Source: Christiangramia lutea
Lineage (GTDB): Bacteria; Bacteroidota; Bacteroidia; Flavobacteriales; Flavobacteriaceae
DNA: 64,000 nt
Assembly: GCF_022489035.1 (NCBI RefSeq)
Contig: NZ_JAKVTV010000001.1
Location: forward strand, 1 to 64,000
Direction of reading: 5' to 3'
Under the pieces are notes generated by a model that was not told where the DNA came from, did no database searches, and was given only the letters and a program-made list of their open reading frames with translations. Both the position numbers and the translations under genes were made by a program. Shown piece after piece: positions 8,339 to 17,763 of this stretch (positions are counted from its first letter, which is position 1; each line of letters begins with the position of its first letter).

Positions 8339-9415
8339 CTAGCGTTTGGCGCGGAATAACAAGACGACTGCCAGCACACCGAATACTATGTTGGGAAACC
8401 AAACTGCAATAAGTGGTGAGAATGTAGATTGCTCCGCCATGGTGCCAAATACCTTATCAAAGAAAATAAAGATAAAGGCCAAGGTTATCCCTACAGCAAG
8501 GTTAACCCCCATTCCTCCTCTTCTTTTAAAGGAAGCTACGGCAACGGCGATAATAGTAAGAATAAAGGCCGAAATTGGAATACTCCATCTTTTATAGGCA
8601 ACAACAAGGTATCTGTTGATATTCCCCGAACCTCTCCTGCTTTCCTTATCAATAAAGTCATTAAGCTCAGTATAATTTAGAGTTTCAGCGATATAAGATT
8701 CAGGGGTTAGTTCATCGAATTCAAAAGGCAGAATGGTATCCAGGGTTCTAAAGTACATGATACTGTCTTCATCCTTTCCTATGATCCTCTTATCTACTCT
8801 TGTAAGATTGTACAAACTATCCTCTTCACTATACCTGAGATTGGAAGCGCTTATCTTAAATTTCAATTCATTTCCTTCAAAATGCTCCAGGGTAAAATTC
8901 CTGGCCGACTTAGTTTTAGGTTGAAAATGGCTCGCATAGATAAATTCATTATCGTTGATCTGCCGGTAAACATCGCTGGTCTCCTGGGTTTTTTCCCCGC
9001 GTTTTAAATACTGATACTTAAATTCATTAAATCCCTTGCTGGCTTGAGGAGCAAGATACATCGCCAGGATTAGCGCTCCTATACATACTATGGTCGCTCC
9101 AATTAGATAAGGTCTTAGAAATCTATAAAAAGATACGCCACTACTCAAAATAGCTATGATCTCAGTATTCATGGCCAGTTTAGAAGTAAACCAGATCACA
9201 GATAGAAAAAGGAAGATCGGAAATAAAAGGTTAGCGAAATAGATCGTAAAATCAAGATAATAATTGGCTACCTCAATAAATGGTACTTCATTTTCCAGGA
9301 TCTTATCGATCTTTTCAGCCAGGTTGATCGTAATTCCTATAGGAATGAACAATACCAGCATCATGATGAAGGTTCCTAAATACCTTTTAAGTATGTACCA
9401 GTCAAGAATTTTCAA
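8339..9415 (-). CDS. lptG: LptF/LptG family permease, TTG start
   Basis: An inner-membrane permease of the LPS transport machine, which with LptB pulls LPS out of the inner membrane. The 358 residues have the family plan: an N-terminal helix pair (about 10-30 and 55-80), a helix at about 100-125, a periplasmic beta-jellyroll (about 140-265) and three C-terminal helices from about 275. The frame opens MKILDWYILKRYLGTF, which fits flavobacterial relatives and requires a TTG start at 9415; no ATG is near. It follows tgt by 9 nt and is probably cotranscribed with it, a neighbourhood I recall from other flavobacteria. The LptF and LptG roles cannot be separated from sequence alone. Confidence 0.88.
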   Translation of the reverse strand: MKILDWYILKRYLGTFIMMLVLFIPIGITINLAEKIDKILENEVPFIEVANYYLDFTIYFANLLFPIFLFLSVIWFTSKLAMNTEIIAILSSGVSFYRFLRPYLIGATIVCIGALILAMYLAPQASKGFNEFKYQYLKRGEKTQETSDVYRQINDNEFIYASHFQPKTKSARNFTLEHFEGNELKFKISASNLRYSEEDSLYNLTRVDKRIIGKDEDSIMYFRTLDTILPFEFDELTPESYIAETLNYTELNDFIDKESRRGSGNINRYLVVAYKRWSIPISAFILTIIAVAVASFKRRGGMGVNLAVGITLAFIFIFFDKVFGTMAEQSTFSPLIAVWFPNIVFGVLAVVLLFRAKR

Positions 9416-9424
9416 ATTCCGGAA

Positions 9425-10555
9425 TTATAGACGTTTATCCATTTGCTTTACCATTTTATCTTTCCACTGTGGAAAATCTCCGGCTAAGATATGCTTTCTT
9501 GCCTCTCTTACCAACCAAAGATAAAAGCTCAGGTTATGAATACTAGCAATTTGCCTGCCAAGCATTTCATTTACCGAAAACAAATGACGAACATAGGCCT
9601 TGGAATACATCGAATCAACAAAACTTACTCCTTCAGGATCTATCGGTGAAAAATCGGCTTCCCACTTTTTGTTCTTGATATTGATAGTTCCATGCGAGGT
9701 AAAAAGCATTCCGTTTCTTCCATTCCTGGTAGGCATCACACAATCGAACATATCTACTCCTAACGCGATATTTTCCAGAATATTGATTGGTGTTCCCACT
9801 CCCATCAAATACCTTGGTTTATCTTCAGGAAGAATTTCAGTCACGACTTCAGTCATGGCATACATTTCTTCCGCAGGCTCTCCTACTGAAAGGCCACCGA
9901 TAGCATTTCCTTCTGCGCCGGCATTGGCAATATATTCCGCAGACTGTTTTCTCAGATCTTTATAAGTACTTCCCTGAACGATTGGAAAAAGGGTTTGTTT
10001 ATAATCGTAGATTTCAGGAGTTTTCGCAAGATGATTTATACACCTGTCCAGCCAGCGATGCGTCATGTGCATCGATCTTTTTGCATAGTTATAATCGCAT
10101 GGATATGGGGTACATTCATCGAAAGCCATGATAATATCGGCTCCAATGGCACGCTGAATCTCCATGACATTTTCCGGAGTAAAGGTATGATACGAACCAT
10201 CTATATGAGATTTGAACTTTACCCCTTCTTCTTTGATCTTTCTTCTAGCGGAAAGTGAGTAGACCTGGTAACCACCGCTATCGGTTAGAATATTTCTATC
10301 CCAGTTCATGAATTTATGAAGTCCCCCGGCCTTTTGCAGAATATCGGTTTGAGGTCTTAAATATAAATGATAAGTATTTCCTAAGATAATATCAGGATTT
10401 ATATCCTCTTTCAGTTCCTTCTGATGTACTCCTTTTACCGAGGCAACTGTACCAACCGGCATAAAAATAGGGGTTTCTATCTCCCCGTGATCTGTAGTAA
10501 TTTTTCCCGCACGTGCTTTGCTACCTGCATCGGTAGCTAAAAGTTCAAATTTCAT
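9425..10555 (-). CDS. tgt: tRNA-guanine transglycosylase, zinc ligands missing
   Basis: Tgt swaps guanine for the preQ1 base at the wobble position of tRNAs with GUN anticodons. The 376 residues contain the catalytic-site blocks TDSGGYQVYSL, GGLSVGEP, the nucleophile region MFDCVMPTRNGRNG and the C-terminal IHNL. In characterised bacterial enzymes a CxCxxC motif plus this His bind a structural zinc. Here the matching segment reads PEGVSFVDSMYSKAY, so all three cysteines are replaced (Gly, Ser, Asp by alignment), while the His remains. The enzyme otherwise looks intact, so the zinc site has probably been lost by compensation. The ATG at 10555 fits the family start. Confidence 0.95.
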   Translation of the reverse strand: MKFELLATDAGSKARAGKITTDHGEIETPIFMPVGTVASVKGVHQKELKEDINPDIILGNTYHLYLRPQTDILQKAGGLHKFMNWDRNILTDSGGYQVYSLSARRKIKEEGVKFKSHIDGSYHTFTPENVMEIQRAIGADIIMAFDECTPYPCDYNYAKRSMHMTHRWLDRCINHLAKTPEIYDYKQTLFPIVQGSTYKDLRKQSAEYIANAGAEGNAIGGLSVGEPAEEMYAMTEVVTEILPEDKPRYLMGVGTPINILENIALGVDMFDCVMPTRNGRNGMLFTSHGTINIKNKKWEADFSPIDPEGVSFVDSMYSKAYVRHLFSVNEMLGRQIASIHNLSFYLWLVREARKHILAGDFPQWKDKMVKQMDKRL

Positions 10556-10573
10556 AGTTCAGTTTAATCGCTG

Positions 10574-10581
10574 CAAAGATA
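10574..10581 (-). promoter_or_regulatory. Probable -7 element of tgt
   Basis: TATCTTTG on the minus strand, 18 nt before the tgt ATG. A -33 TTG at the expected 19-23 nt is not seen; the nearest is only 13 nt away. The 167-nt tgt/transketolase gap also has a weak CTTTTTA/TAAAAAG hairpin (10621-10644). Confidence 0.4.
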
Positions 10582-10666
10582 CTCATCTAAAATTCAATTG
10601 AAATACTTAATTAGAGAGAGCTTTTTAGCATTTTCAATAAAAAGTTAAAAACTGAGCATTTCTTAC

Positions 10667-10697
10667 TTTGTAAAAGCCTTTTAAAAAGTTATTTTTG
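10667..10697 (+). promoter_or_regulatory. Promoter of the transketolase genes
   Basis: TTTG (10667-10670), 19 nt, then TATTTTTG (10690-10697), 25 nt before the ATG of the N-terminal transketolase gene. Both boxes fit the Bacteroidota consensus with ideal spacing. Confidence 0.7.
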
Positions 10698-10722
10698 CGC
10701 CAATTAAACAACACAATTTAAA

Positions 10723-11568
10723 ATGCCAGACATCAACGAATTACAAGATTTTGCTACCCAGGTTCGCAGGGACATCTTAAGGCAGGTTCATAAGGTAAAT
10801 TCCGGGCACCCGGGAGGATCTTTAGGCTGTACTGAATTCTTCACTGCACTATATCAGGTTGTAATGGATCACAACAACGACTTTAATATGGACGGAAAAG
10901 AAGAAGATCTTTTCTTCCTTTCCAATGGTCATATTTCCCCGGTTTATTATAGTGTACTTGCCCGAAGCGGATATTTTCCGGTAGACGAATTGAATACTTT
11001 CAGATTGATAGATTCCAGACTTCAGGGTCATCCAACAACACATGAAGGACTTCCAGGAGTAAGAATTGCTTCAGGTTCACTTGGCCAGGGAATGAGTGTA
11101 GCACTTGGTTCAGCTCAAACTAAAAAATTGAACAATGATGACCATATCGTTTACTCACTACATGGTGATGGGGAACTTCAAGAAGGTCAGAACTGGGAAG
11201 CTATTATGTATGCTGCAGGTAATGGCATAGATAACATCATTTCAACTATTGATCTTAATGGTCAGCAAATTGATGGTAGCACGGAAACTGTTCTACCTCT
11301 AGGTAACTTAAAAGCAAAATTTGAAGCATTTGGATGGGATGTTTTGGAAATTGAAGATGGAAATGACCTGCAACAGGTTATTGATGGTCTAAATGATGCA
11401 AAAACGAGGACAGGAAAAGGAAAACCGGTTTGCGTATTGATGAATACTGTAATGGGTAACGGTGTAGACTTTATGATGCACACACACGCGTGGCATGGTA
11501 AAGCACCAAATGATGAGCAACTGGAGACAGGACTTGCTCAAAACCCTGAAACTCTTGGAGATTATTAA
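10723..11568 (+). CDS. Transketolase, N-terminal subunit
   Basis: This subunit binds thiamine pyrophosphate and carries the first half of transketolase, which moves two-carbon units in the pentose phosphate pathway. The 281 residues include HKVNSGHPGGSLG near the start, the Gly-rich LGQGMSVALGSAQ stretch and the TPP/Mg signature GDGELQEGQNWEA. The C-terminal half is a separate gene 39 nt downstream, so the enzyme is a two-subunit form, common in flavobacteria and archaea. Both genes share the promoter at 10667-10697 and end at the terminator at 12587. Confidence 0.93.
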   Translation: MPDINELQDFATQVRRDILRQVHKVNSGHPGGSLGCTEFFTALYQVVMDHNNDFNMDGKEEDLFFLSNGHISPVYYSVLARSGYFPVDELNTFRLIDSRLQGHPTTHEGLPGVRIASGSLGQGMSVALGSAQTKKLNNDDHIVYSLHGDGELQEGQNWEAIMYAAGNGIDNIISTIDLNGQQIDGSTETVLPLGNLKAKFEAFGWDVLEIEDGNDLQQVIDGLNDAKTRTGKGKPVCVLMNTVMGNGVDFMMHTHAWHGKAPNDEQLETGLAQNPETLGDY

Positions 11569-11607
11569 TCGACGGGAAAATTCATTAATATCAAAATTTT
11601 AAAGACC

Positions 11608-12561
11608 ATGAAAGAATATAAAAATACAGGAAGTAAAGATACACGTTCAGGATTTGGAGCTGGTTTAACTGAATTAGGAAAGACCAATGAAAATGTGGTA
11701 GCCCTTTGTGCCGACCTTACCGGATCATTAAAAATGGACGAATTTAAAGCAAATCACCCGGAGCGTTTTTTCCAGGTTGGTATTGCTGAAGCGAACATGA
11801 TAGGAATGGCTGCCGGAATGACTATTGGAGGTAAAATTCCTTTCACCGGGACTTTCGCAAATTTTTCCACAGGAAGGGTTTATGATCAGATCCGTCAGAG
11901 TGTAGCATATTCAGGAAAAAATGTAAAGATTTGTGCTTCTCATGCCGGGGTAACTTTAGGTGAAGACGGAGCAACTCACCAGATCCTTGAAGATCTGGGA
12001 TTAATGAAAATGCTTCCTGGAATGACCGTGATCAATACCTGTGATTATAACCAGACGAAAGCCGCTACCTTGGCCATCGCTGAGCATGACGGCCCGGTTT
12101 ACTTAAGATTCGGAAGACCGAAAGTGGCTAATTTTACTCCTGAAGATCAGAAGTTCGAAATTGGGAAAGCTGTAAAATTATATGAGGGAACCGATGTAAC
12201 TATTATTGCAACCGGTCACCTGGTATGGGAAGCCATTCAGGCGGCTGTTGAGCTTAATGAAAAAGGGATCAGCGCTGAAGTGATCGACATTCATACCATT
12301 AAACCACTTGATGAGGAAGCGATCATTGAGTCTGCTAAAAAGACTGGATGCGTGGTAACCGCAGAGGAGCATAACTTCCTTGGAGGATTAGGAGAAAGTG
12401 TTGCCAGAACCCTGGCCTTAAATCATCCAACTCCACAGGAATTAGTGGCTACTCAGGATACTTTCGGGGAAAGTGGAACTCCTGCTCAATTGATGGATAA
12501 ATACGGTTTAAATGCAGCAGCTATAATCAAAGCTTCTGAAAAAGTTTTAAAACGTAAATAA
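11608..12561 (+). CDS. Transketolase, C-terminal subunit
   Basis: The pyrimidine-binding and C-terminal domains of transketolase in 317 residues. RFFQVGIAEANMIGMAAGM carries the family glutamate (GIAEANM) that activates thiamine pyrophosphate; THQILEDLGLMKMLPGMTV and a C-terminal domain with TAEEHNFLGGLGE follow. It resembles transketolase rather than the longer one-chain DXP synthase. It must pair with the gene just upstream to make an active heterotetramer. Confidence 0.93.
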   Translation: MKEYKNTGSKDTRSGFGAGLTELGKTNENVVALCADLTGSLKMDEFKANHPERFFQVGIAEANMIGMAAGMTIGGKIPFTGTFANFSTGRVYDQIRQSVAYSGKNVKICASHAGVTLGEDGATHQILEDLGLMKMLPGMTVINTCDYNQTKAATLAIAEHDGPVYLRFGRPKVANFTPEDQKFEIGKAVKLYEGTDVTIIATGHLVWEAIQAAVELNEKGISAEVIDIHTIKPLDEEAIIESAKKTGCVVTAEEHNFLGGLGESVARTLALNHPTPQELVATQDTFGESGTPAQLMDKYGLNAAAIIKASEKVLKRK

Positions 12562-12586
12562 TATTCTGAACCTCAGAATTACAAAG

Positions 12587-12618
12587 GCCTTTCAGCTTAC
12601 ATACTGAAAGGCTTTTTT
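12587..12618 (+). terminator. Terminator after the transketolase genes
   Basis: GCCTTTCAG (12587-12595) pairs perfectly with CTGAAAGGC (12604-12612) and is followed by six T (12613-12618). Just before it a second hairpin, ATTCTGA (12563-12569) with TCAGAAT (12573-12579), overlaps the region right after the stop codon. Confidence 0.85.
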
Positions 12619-12672
12619 CATTTAATGGAAATAAACATTCGTTAAACCACGTTATATTAGCCTGAATTAAAC

Positions 12673-13284
12673 ATGAAAAATATGAAAAAGTTAATGTTAC
12701 TGGCCTTTGTTCTTATAAGTGCAAACCTATCTGCACAAAATGCCAGTTTTGGGATTAAAGGTGGTTTGAATTTTGGAGCTACCGGAGAATATGAATCGGT
12801 AGGTGATGCATCCGGAGATTTTATGTCGTCATTTGAAGATGGAGAATCTAAAACAGGTTTTCATGCTGGTCTTTTTGCCCAATTCGAATTACTGGGAATT
12901 TTTATTCAACCTGAATTGATGTACACCGAATTGAATACTTCTTATTCTGATTTCGATTACAAATTAAGTAAAATAGATGCACCGGTTCTTGTAGGACTGA
13001 ATATCCTTGGTCCATTGAATATTAAGGCCGGACCTTCTTTCCAGTATGTTCTGGACAATAAGATCAAAGGAGCCGATCTTGATATCGAAGATGTGGAGAA
13101 AGAAATCTCTATGGGTTATCAGCTTGGTGCTGGTCTGGACCTGGGAAGACTTGGGTTTGATGTACGTTATGAAGGAGCTTTTACAGATAATACAGCTTTC
13201 GGACTTGGTGAAACTGCGGAAGAGAACTTCTCTATAGATTCCAGACCTTCACAATGGATCCTTAGTGTTTCCTATGCGCTATAA
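12673..13284 (+). CDS. Outer membrane beta-barrel protein, PorT-like
   Basis: A 203-residue secreted protein: a Lys-rich start and hydrophobic core (MKKLMLLAFVLISANLSA) form a signal peptide cut near residue 20. The mature part alternates polar and apolar residues in strands that include SFGIKGGLNFGA, FGLFIQ-like strands and a final aromatic strand QWILSVSYAL, typical of small outer-membrane beta-barrels in Bacteroidota (OMP_b-brl_2 type). Substrate and role are unknown. It stands alone after the transketolase terminator, with a weak -7-like TATATTAG at 12653-12660, and ends at a bidirectional terminator. Confidence 0.85.
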   Translation: MKNMKKLMLLAFVLISANLSAQNASFGIKGGLNFGATGEYESVGDASGDFMSSFEDGESKTGFHAGLFAQFELLGIFIQPELMYTELNTSYSDFDYKLSKIDAPVLVGLNILGPLNIKAGPSFQYVLDNKIKGADLDIEDVEKEISMGYQLGAGLDLGRLGFDVRYEGAFTDNTAFGLGETAEENFSIDSRPSQWILSVSYAL

Positions 13285-13301
13285 AATTTAAAGTTTATAA
13301 T

Positions 13302-13331
13302 AAAAAAGCCCCGTTCAAACGGGGCTTTTTT
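13302..13331. terminator. Bidirectional terminator, porin/recQ
   Basis: A 14-bp stem, AAAAAAGCCCCGTT (13302-13315) with AACGGGGCTTTTTT (13318-13331), is strong in both directions. It separates the convergent outer-membrane protein gene and recQ; the recQ stop lies 3 nt further on. Confidence 0.9.
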
Positions 13332-13333
13332 AT

Positions 13334-15529
13334 TTAGTTCGCTACCTGACTAATAAATTTGATACGGTATAACCGAAGTTCTTCATCGTCATAATCTCCA
13401 TCGAACTCTTCCATAGCCTCATCAATCTTGTCTGATTCAGCTTCCAGGAAATATTCATGGATCTCTTCCTGCTGGTCTTCATCAAGAATGTCGTCCAGGT
13501 AATAATCGATATTCAACTTTGTACCACTATAAACAATGGCCTCCATTTCCTTAATGAATTCAGGCATTTCCATGCCCTTTGCCGAAGCTATATCTGGCAA
13601 TGGTAATTTCCTGTCTACACTTTGAATAATGAATAATTTGAGTCCGCTGTTTGCCCCTGTAGATTTTACCACAAAATCATCTGGACGCACAATATCATTA
13701 TCCTCTACATATCTTTCTATTAGCTCAACGAATTCCTTTCCGTATTTTTTTGCTTTTCCTTCTCCTACTCCATGAATATTACTAAGTTCATCGATAGTCA
13801 CTGGATATTTCAAAGCCATATCTTCCAGGGATGGGTCCTGGAATATCACAAATGGCGGAAGGTCTTTTTTCTTTGCTACTTTTTTCCGAAGCTCTTTCAG
13901 CATTTTGATCAGCTGTTCATCTGCAGCAGCACCTTTTTTGTTGGATTTAATGGTATCCTCTGAGGCTTCAGTATAAATATGATCCTCTGTCATCATAAAA
14001 GAAACCGGATTTTTAAGATATTCCCTTCCTTTTTCGGTGAGTTTTACAACTCCGTAAGTCTCTATATCTTTTTTCAGAAAACCGGCTACAAGAGCCTGCC
14101 TGGTTAAAGCCATCCAGTAATTCGAATCCTGATGACTTCCCTTACCAAACAAAGGATGTTCATCTGTTTTATGGGATAAGATCACTGCATTTGATTTTCC
14201 TATCAGGGTCTTTACGACCTCTTTGGATTTATATAATTCGTTGGTTTCTTTTACAGTTTTCAGTAAAAGTTCAAGGTCTTCTTTCGCTTCATGCTGCTTT
14301 TTAGGATTTCGAACATTGTCGTCCATACTTGCCCCTTCACCGCTTTCAGAATCGAATTCTTCTCCAAAATAATGTAGAATGAATTTCCTCCTGGAAACTG
14401 AAGTTTCAGCATAAGCCACCACCTCCTGCAGTAACGCATGACCAATTTCCTGCTCAGCCACAGGCTTCCCACTCATGAACTTTTCCAGTTTCTCTATATC
14501 CTTATAAGAATAGAATGCGAGGCAATGCCCTTCTCCTCCATCTCTCCCAGCCCTACCGGTTTCCTGATAATAACTTTCGATGCTTTTTGGAATATCATGA
14601 TGTATCACAAAACGAACATCAGGTTTATCTATTCCCATTCCGAAAGCAATTGTTGCTACTACCACGTCTATGTCTTCCATAAGGAACATATCCTGGTGTT
14701 TAGATCTCGTTTTAGCATCTAAACCAGCATGATACGGAACAGCTTTAATGCCATTAACCTGAAGGGTTTGGGCAAGTTCCTCTACTTTCTTTCGGCTCAA
14801 ACAATAGATAATCCCCGACTTACCGTCATTTTGTTTTACAAAACGGGTTATATCGGCTTCAATATTCTTAGTCTTCGGCCTTACCTCATAATAAAGATTA
14901 GGCCTGTTAAAACTCGCCTTGAAGGTTTTAGCATTCGTTATCCCCAGGTTTTTCAGAATATCTTCCTGTACTTTGGGAGTTGCCGTAGCGGTTAAGCCTA
15001 TAACCGGAATATCATCGCCTATCCTTTTCAGAATATGACGCAAATTCCTGTATTCAGGACGAAAATCATGTCCCCACTCACTAATACAGTGAGCTTCATC
15101 TACAGCCAGGAATGAGATCGTCTGATCCTTCAAAAAGTCTACGTAATCTTCCTTGGTAAGGGATTCCGGAGCCACATATAGTAATTTACAGACACCGTTT
15201 CTGATGTCATCTTTTACCCGGGCAACCTCGGTTTTATTTAGAGAGGAATTTAGAACATGAGCCACGCCATGCTCTGAGGAGATGCTTCTAATTGCATCTA
15301 CCTGATTTTTCATTAATGCTATAAGGGGCGATACTACAATCGCAGTACCGTCTGATATTAGTGCAGGGAGCTGGTAACATAGTGATTTACCTCCGCCAGT
15401 TGGCATTACCACAAAAGTATTATTTCCTTTTACAATGCTGGTAATTACTTCTTCCTGAAGCCCCTTAAACTGACTAAATCCAAAGTACCTCTTCAGTTCT
15501 TTGTGTAAATCAATTTCGGTCAAAGCCAT
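13334..15529 (-). CDS. recQ: ATP-dependent DNA helicase RecQ, zinc cysteines missing
   Basis: A 3'-5' DNA helicase for recombination and fork repair. Of 731 residues, the N-terminal helicase core has Walker A MPTGGGKS (42-49), the DEAH box in [15 protein letters not shown] and the motif [10 protein letters not shown]. In most RecQ proteins four cysteines then bind zinc (CRR...CGNCDxC). Here the segment at about 377-405 reads [21 protein letters not shown] followed by [10 protein letters not shown], with no cysteine. A winged-helix domain and an HRDC domain ([18 protein letters not shown]) follow. The C-terminus continues about 130 residues beyond HRDC with an acidic end. The ATG at 15529 gives the normal N-terminus. 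Confidence 0.95.
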   Translation of the reverse strand: MALTEIDLHKELKRYFGFSQFKGLQEEVITSIVKGNNTFVVMPTGGGKSLCYQLPALISDGTAIVVSPLIALMKNQVDAIRSISSEHGVAHVLNSSLNKTEVARVKDDIRNGVCKLLYVAPESLTKEDYVDFLKDQTISFLAVDEAHCISEWGHDFRPEYRNLRHILKRIGDDIPVIGLTATATPKVQEDILKNLGITNAKTFKASFNRPNLYYEVRPKTKNIEADITRFVKQNDGKSGIIYCLSRKKVEELAQTLQVNGIKAVPYHAGLDAKTRSKHQDMFLMEDIDVVVATIAFGMGIDKPDVRFVIHHDIPKSIESYYQETGRAGRDGGEGHCLAFYSYKDIEKLEKFMSGKPVAEQEIGHALLQEVVAYAETSVSRRKFILHYFGEEFDSESGEGASMDDNVRNPKKQHEAKEDLELLLKTVKETNELYKSKEVVKTLIGKSNAVILSHKTDEHPLFGKGSHQDSNYWMALTRQALVAGFLKKDIETYGVVKLTEKGREYLKNPVSFMMTEDHIYTEASEDTIKSNKKGAAADEQLIKMLKELRKKVAKKKDLPPFVIFQDPSLEDMALKYPVTIDELSNIHGVGEGKAKKYGKEFVELIERYVEDNDIVRPDDFVVKSTGANSGLKLFIIQSVDRKLPLPDIASAKGMEMPEFIKEMEAIVYSGTKLNIDYYLDDILDEDQQEEIHEYFLEAESDKIDEAMEEFDGDYDDEELRLYRIKFISQVAN

Positions 15530-15551
15530 TCAATTGTGTTACAATTTTACA

Positions 15552-15559
15552 TACATTTG
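15552..15559 (+). promoter_or_regulatory. Probable -7 element of kdsD
   Basis: TACATTTG fits the Bacteroidota -7 box and lies 54 nt before the kdsD TTG start. The nearest TTG upstream (15534-15536) is only 15 nt away, so the -33 part is uncertain. Confidence 0.4.
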
Positions 15560-15565
15560 CATTAC

Positions 15566-15595
15566 TAAATATACATATTTCTTTAGTACCTGCAA
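15566..15595 (-). promoter_or_regulatory. Candidate promoter of recQ
   Basis: On the minus strand TTG (15593-15595), 19 nt, then TATATTTA (15566-15573), one mismatch from TAnnTTTG, 36 nt before the recQ ATG. It overlaps the region of the divergent kdsD promoter. Confidence 0.4.
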
Positions 15596-15613
15596 TTCTT
15601 AATTTAATCAAAT

Positions 15614-16579
15614 TTGAAACTTAGCGATCAAATCATTTCCTCTGCAAAAGAAACCATTTCCAACGAAGCGAATGCCATTGCGAACCTCGAAAATTTTATC
15701 GACGAAGATTTCATCAAAGCGGTCGAGATCATTTATAATTCTGAAGGCCGGGTAATAGTTACCGGAATTGGAAAAAGTGCTATTATCGCTAATAAAATTG
15801 TAGCCACCTTAAATTCTACCGGCACTCCTTCTATCTTTATGCATGCTGCAGATGCCATTCATGGGGACCTGGGAATCGTGCAGGAAAACGATGTGGTGAT
15901 CTGTATCTCTAAGAGTGGGAACAGTCCGGAAATTAAGGTTTTGGTTCCGCTTATAAAGAATTTCAAAAATACCCTAATTGGCTTAACCGCAAATAAAGAT
16001 TCTTTTTTGGGAAAGGAAGCAGATTATATTCTGAATTGTTACGTTGAAAAGGAGGCTTGCCCTAATAATCTTGCCCCCACCACAAGTACCACCGCACAAA
16101 TGGTTATTGGAGATGCGGTGGCAGTTTGCTTGCTTAATCTGAAAGGTTTTAGCAGCAGGGATTTTGCAAAATATCATCCAGGAGGATCTCTTGGAAAAAA
16201 GCTTTATTTAAGAGTTAGCGATATTACTGCTCAAAATATGGTACCAAAGGTCTCTCCGGAAAACAATATAGCTAATACACTTGTTGAAATTTCTGAAAAG
16301 ATGCTTGGCGTTACAGCCGTGATCGAGGATGAAAAGATCATAGGTATAATCACCGACGGGGACATTCGAAGAATGTTAAAGGATCATTCAGATATATCGG
16401 GATTAACAGCCCGGGATATCATGAGTAAAAATCCAAAAACCATTGATCAGGATACATTAGCAGTAGAGGCTTTGGAAGTTTTGGAAAAGAATCAGATTTC
16501 GCAATTACTGGCTACAGAGAATGGGAAATATATAGGCGTTGTGCATTTGCACAACCTAATTAGAGAAGGAATTTTATAA
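15614..16579 (+). CDS. kdsD: Arabinose-5-phosphate isomerase (KpsF/GutQ family)
   Basis: This enzyme converts ribulose 5-phosphate to arabinose 5-phosphate, the first step toward Kdo for LPS. The 321 residues hold an N-terminal SIS sugar-isomerase domain (VTGIGKSAIIANK, HAADAIHGDLG, ISKSGNSPEIK, HPGGSLGKKL) and two CBS domains from about residue 205. The frame opens MKLSDQIISSAKETI, matching relatives, and must begin at TTG 15614 because no ATG lies nearby. Its stop overlaps the tatC start (TAATG). The Kdo role follows from the family; the capsule paralogue KpsF has the same activity. Confidence 0.92.
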   Translation: MKLSDQIISSAKETISNEANAIANLENFIDEDFIKAVEIIYNSEGRVIVTGIGKSAIIANKIVATLNSTGTPSIFMHAADAIHGDLGIVQENDVVICISKSGNSPEIKVLVPLIKNFKNTLIGLTANKDSFLGKEADYILNCYVEKEACPNNLAPTTSTTAQMVIGDAVAVCLLNLKGFSSRDFAKYHPGGSLGKKLYLRVSDITAQNMVPKVSPENNIANTLVEISEKMLGVTAVIEDEKIIGIITDGDIRRMLKDHSDISGLTARDIMSKNPKTIDQDTLAVEALEVLEKNQISQLLATENGKYIGVVHLHNLIREGIL

Positions 16580-17412
16580 TGGAAAAAATAGCCCCCCAGG
16601 AAGAGCCAGGAAATGAAATGTCTTTTTTAGACCATCTTGAAGAACTAAGGTGGCATTTAATCAGGGCAGTATTAGCGGTTGTGATTGCTGGAGCAATTGC
16701 GTTTGTTCTTAAAAGTTTCATATTTGATGTATTGCTTTTCGGACCCGCAAATGGCGATTTCTTATCCTATAGAGTACTATGTAAGTTTTCAGGATTATTT
16801 GGAATAGATGGAGGGTTTTGTGACCCGGAAATGCCTTTCAGGATTCAGAGTAGAACCATGGGAGGTCAATTTTCAGCCCACGTATGGACCTCGATAACTG
16901 CCGGATTCATAATTGCTTTTCCTTATGTTATTTATGAATTCTGGAAATTCGTAGCCCCGGCTATGCACAGCGACGAAAGAAAGTATGCCAAAGGTTTTAT
17001 TTTCGTTACCTCACTCCTTTTCTTTCTGGGAGTATTGTTTGGTTACTATGTGGTAACTCCGTTATCTATTAACTTCCTTGGAAAGTATCAGGTAAGTGAT
17101 ACTGTTTTTAATGATTTTGACCTTAGCAGTTATATAAGTCTGGTAAGAGCTTCGGTTCTGGCTAGCGGACTAATTTTTGAACTACCCATCGTTATTTATT
17201 TCCTAACTAAAGTTGGGCTGGTAACTCCTCAATTTCTTAGAACTTATAGAAAATATGCATTGGTGATTGTTTTGATTCTTTCAGCAATTATCACTCCTCC
17301 AGATATTGTTAGTCAGATAATAGTTGCTATACCCGTATTGATCCTTTATGAGGTTAGTATAGTTATTTCAAGGATCATGTACCGAAAAGAAAAAGAAAAA
17401 ATAAAAAATTAA
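16579..17412 (+). CDS. tatC: Sec-independent protein translocase TatC
   Basis: TatC is the receptor subunit of the twin-arginine translocase, which exports folded proteins across the inner membrane. The 277 residues include the signature N-terminus MSFLDHLEELRWHLIRA and six membrane spans. The first periplasmic loop (about 52-95) is long and contains two cysteines (VLCKFSG, GFCDPE). TatA/B partners are not in the window. The ATG at 16579 shares one base with the kdsD stop, so the two are translationally coupled. A short gene for an AhpD-like protein follows after 3 nt. Confidence 0.95.
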   Translation: MEKIAPQEEPGNEMSFLDHLEELRWHLIRAVLAVVIAGAIAFVLKSFIFDVLLFGPANGDFLSYRVLCKFSGLFGIDGGFCDPEMPFRIQSRTMGGQFSAHVWTSITAGFIIAFPYVIYEFWKFVAPAMHSDERKYAKGFIFVTSLLFFLGVLFGYYVVTPLSINFLGKYQVSDTVFNDFDLSSYISLVRASVLASGLIFELPIVIYFLTKVGLVTPQFLRTYRKYALVIVLILSAIITPPDIVSQIIVAIPVLILYEVSIVISRIMYRKEKEKIKN

Positions 17413-17415
17413 GCT

Positions 17416-17763
17416 ATGATAGATCAGGTAGATGAATTTAATTCCTACAGGGCCAGAATGAACGATAAGATCCTGGCTGAAAATAATAAAGTTCTAAAAC
17501 GAATTTTTAACCTGGATACAAATGCCTTTGCTGAAGGAGCCCTGGATAAAAAAACGAAGGAACTATTAGGATTGGTTGCCTCGGTAGTCCTACGATGTGA
17601 TGATTGTGTGAAATACCACCTCGAATCAAGCCACAAATCTGGTGTTAAAAGAGAAGAAGTGATGGAAACTTTGAGTATTGGAACTCTAATTGGAGGTACT
17701 ATTGTGATTCCTCATTTACGAAGAGCTTTTGAATATTGGGAGGCACTTGAAGACAAAAAATAA
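17416..17763 (+). CDS. Carboxymuconolactone decarboxylase family protein (AhpD-like)
   Basis: A 115-residue all-helical protein of the CMD/AhpD superfamily. The redox motif CDDCVKYH (C61, C64, H68) matches the CxxCxxxH peroxidase-type active site, and GTLIGGTIVIPH is typical of the following helix. Such proteins act as thiol-dependent peroxidases or electron donors; the partner is unknown. It starts 3 nt after tatC and is probably cotranscribed with kdsD-tatC and perhaps lptB. Confidence 0.88.
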   Translation: MIDQVDEFNSYRARMNDKILAENNKVLKRIFNLDTNAFAEGALDKKTKELLGLVASVVLRCDDCVKYHLESSHKSGVKREEVMETLSIGTLIGGTIVIPHLRRAFEYWEALEDKK

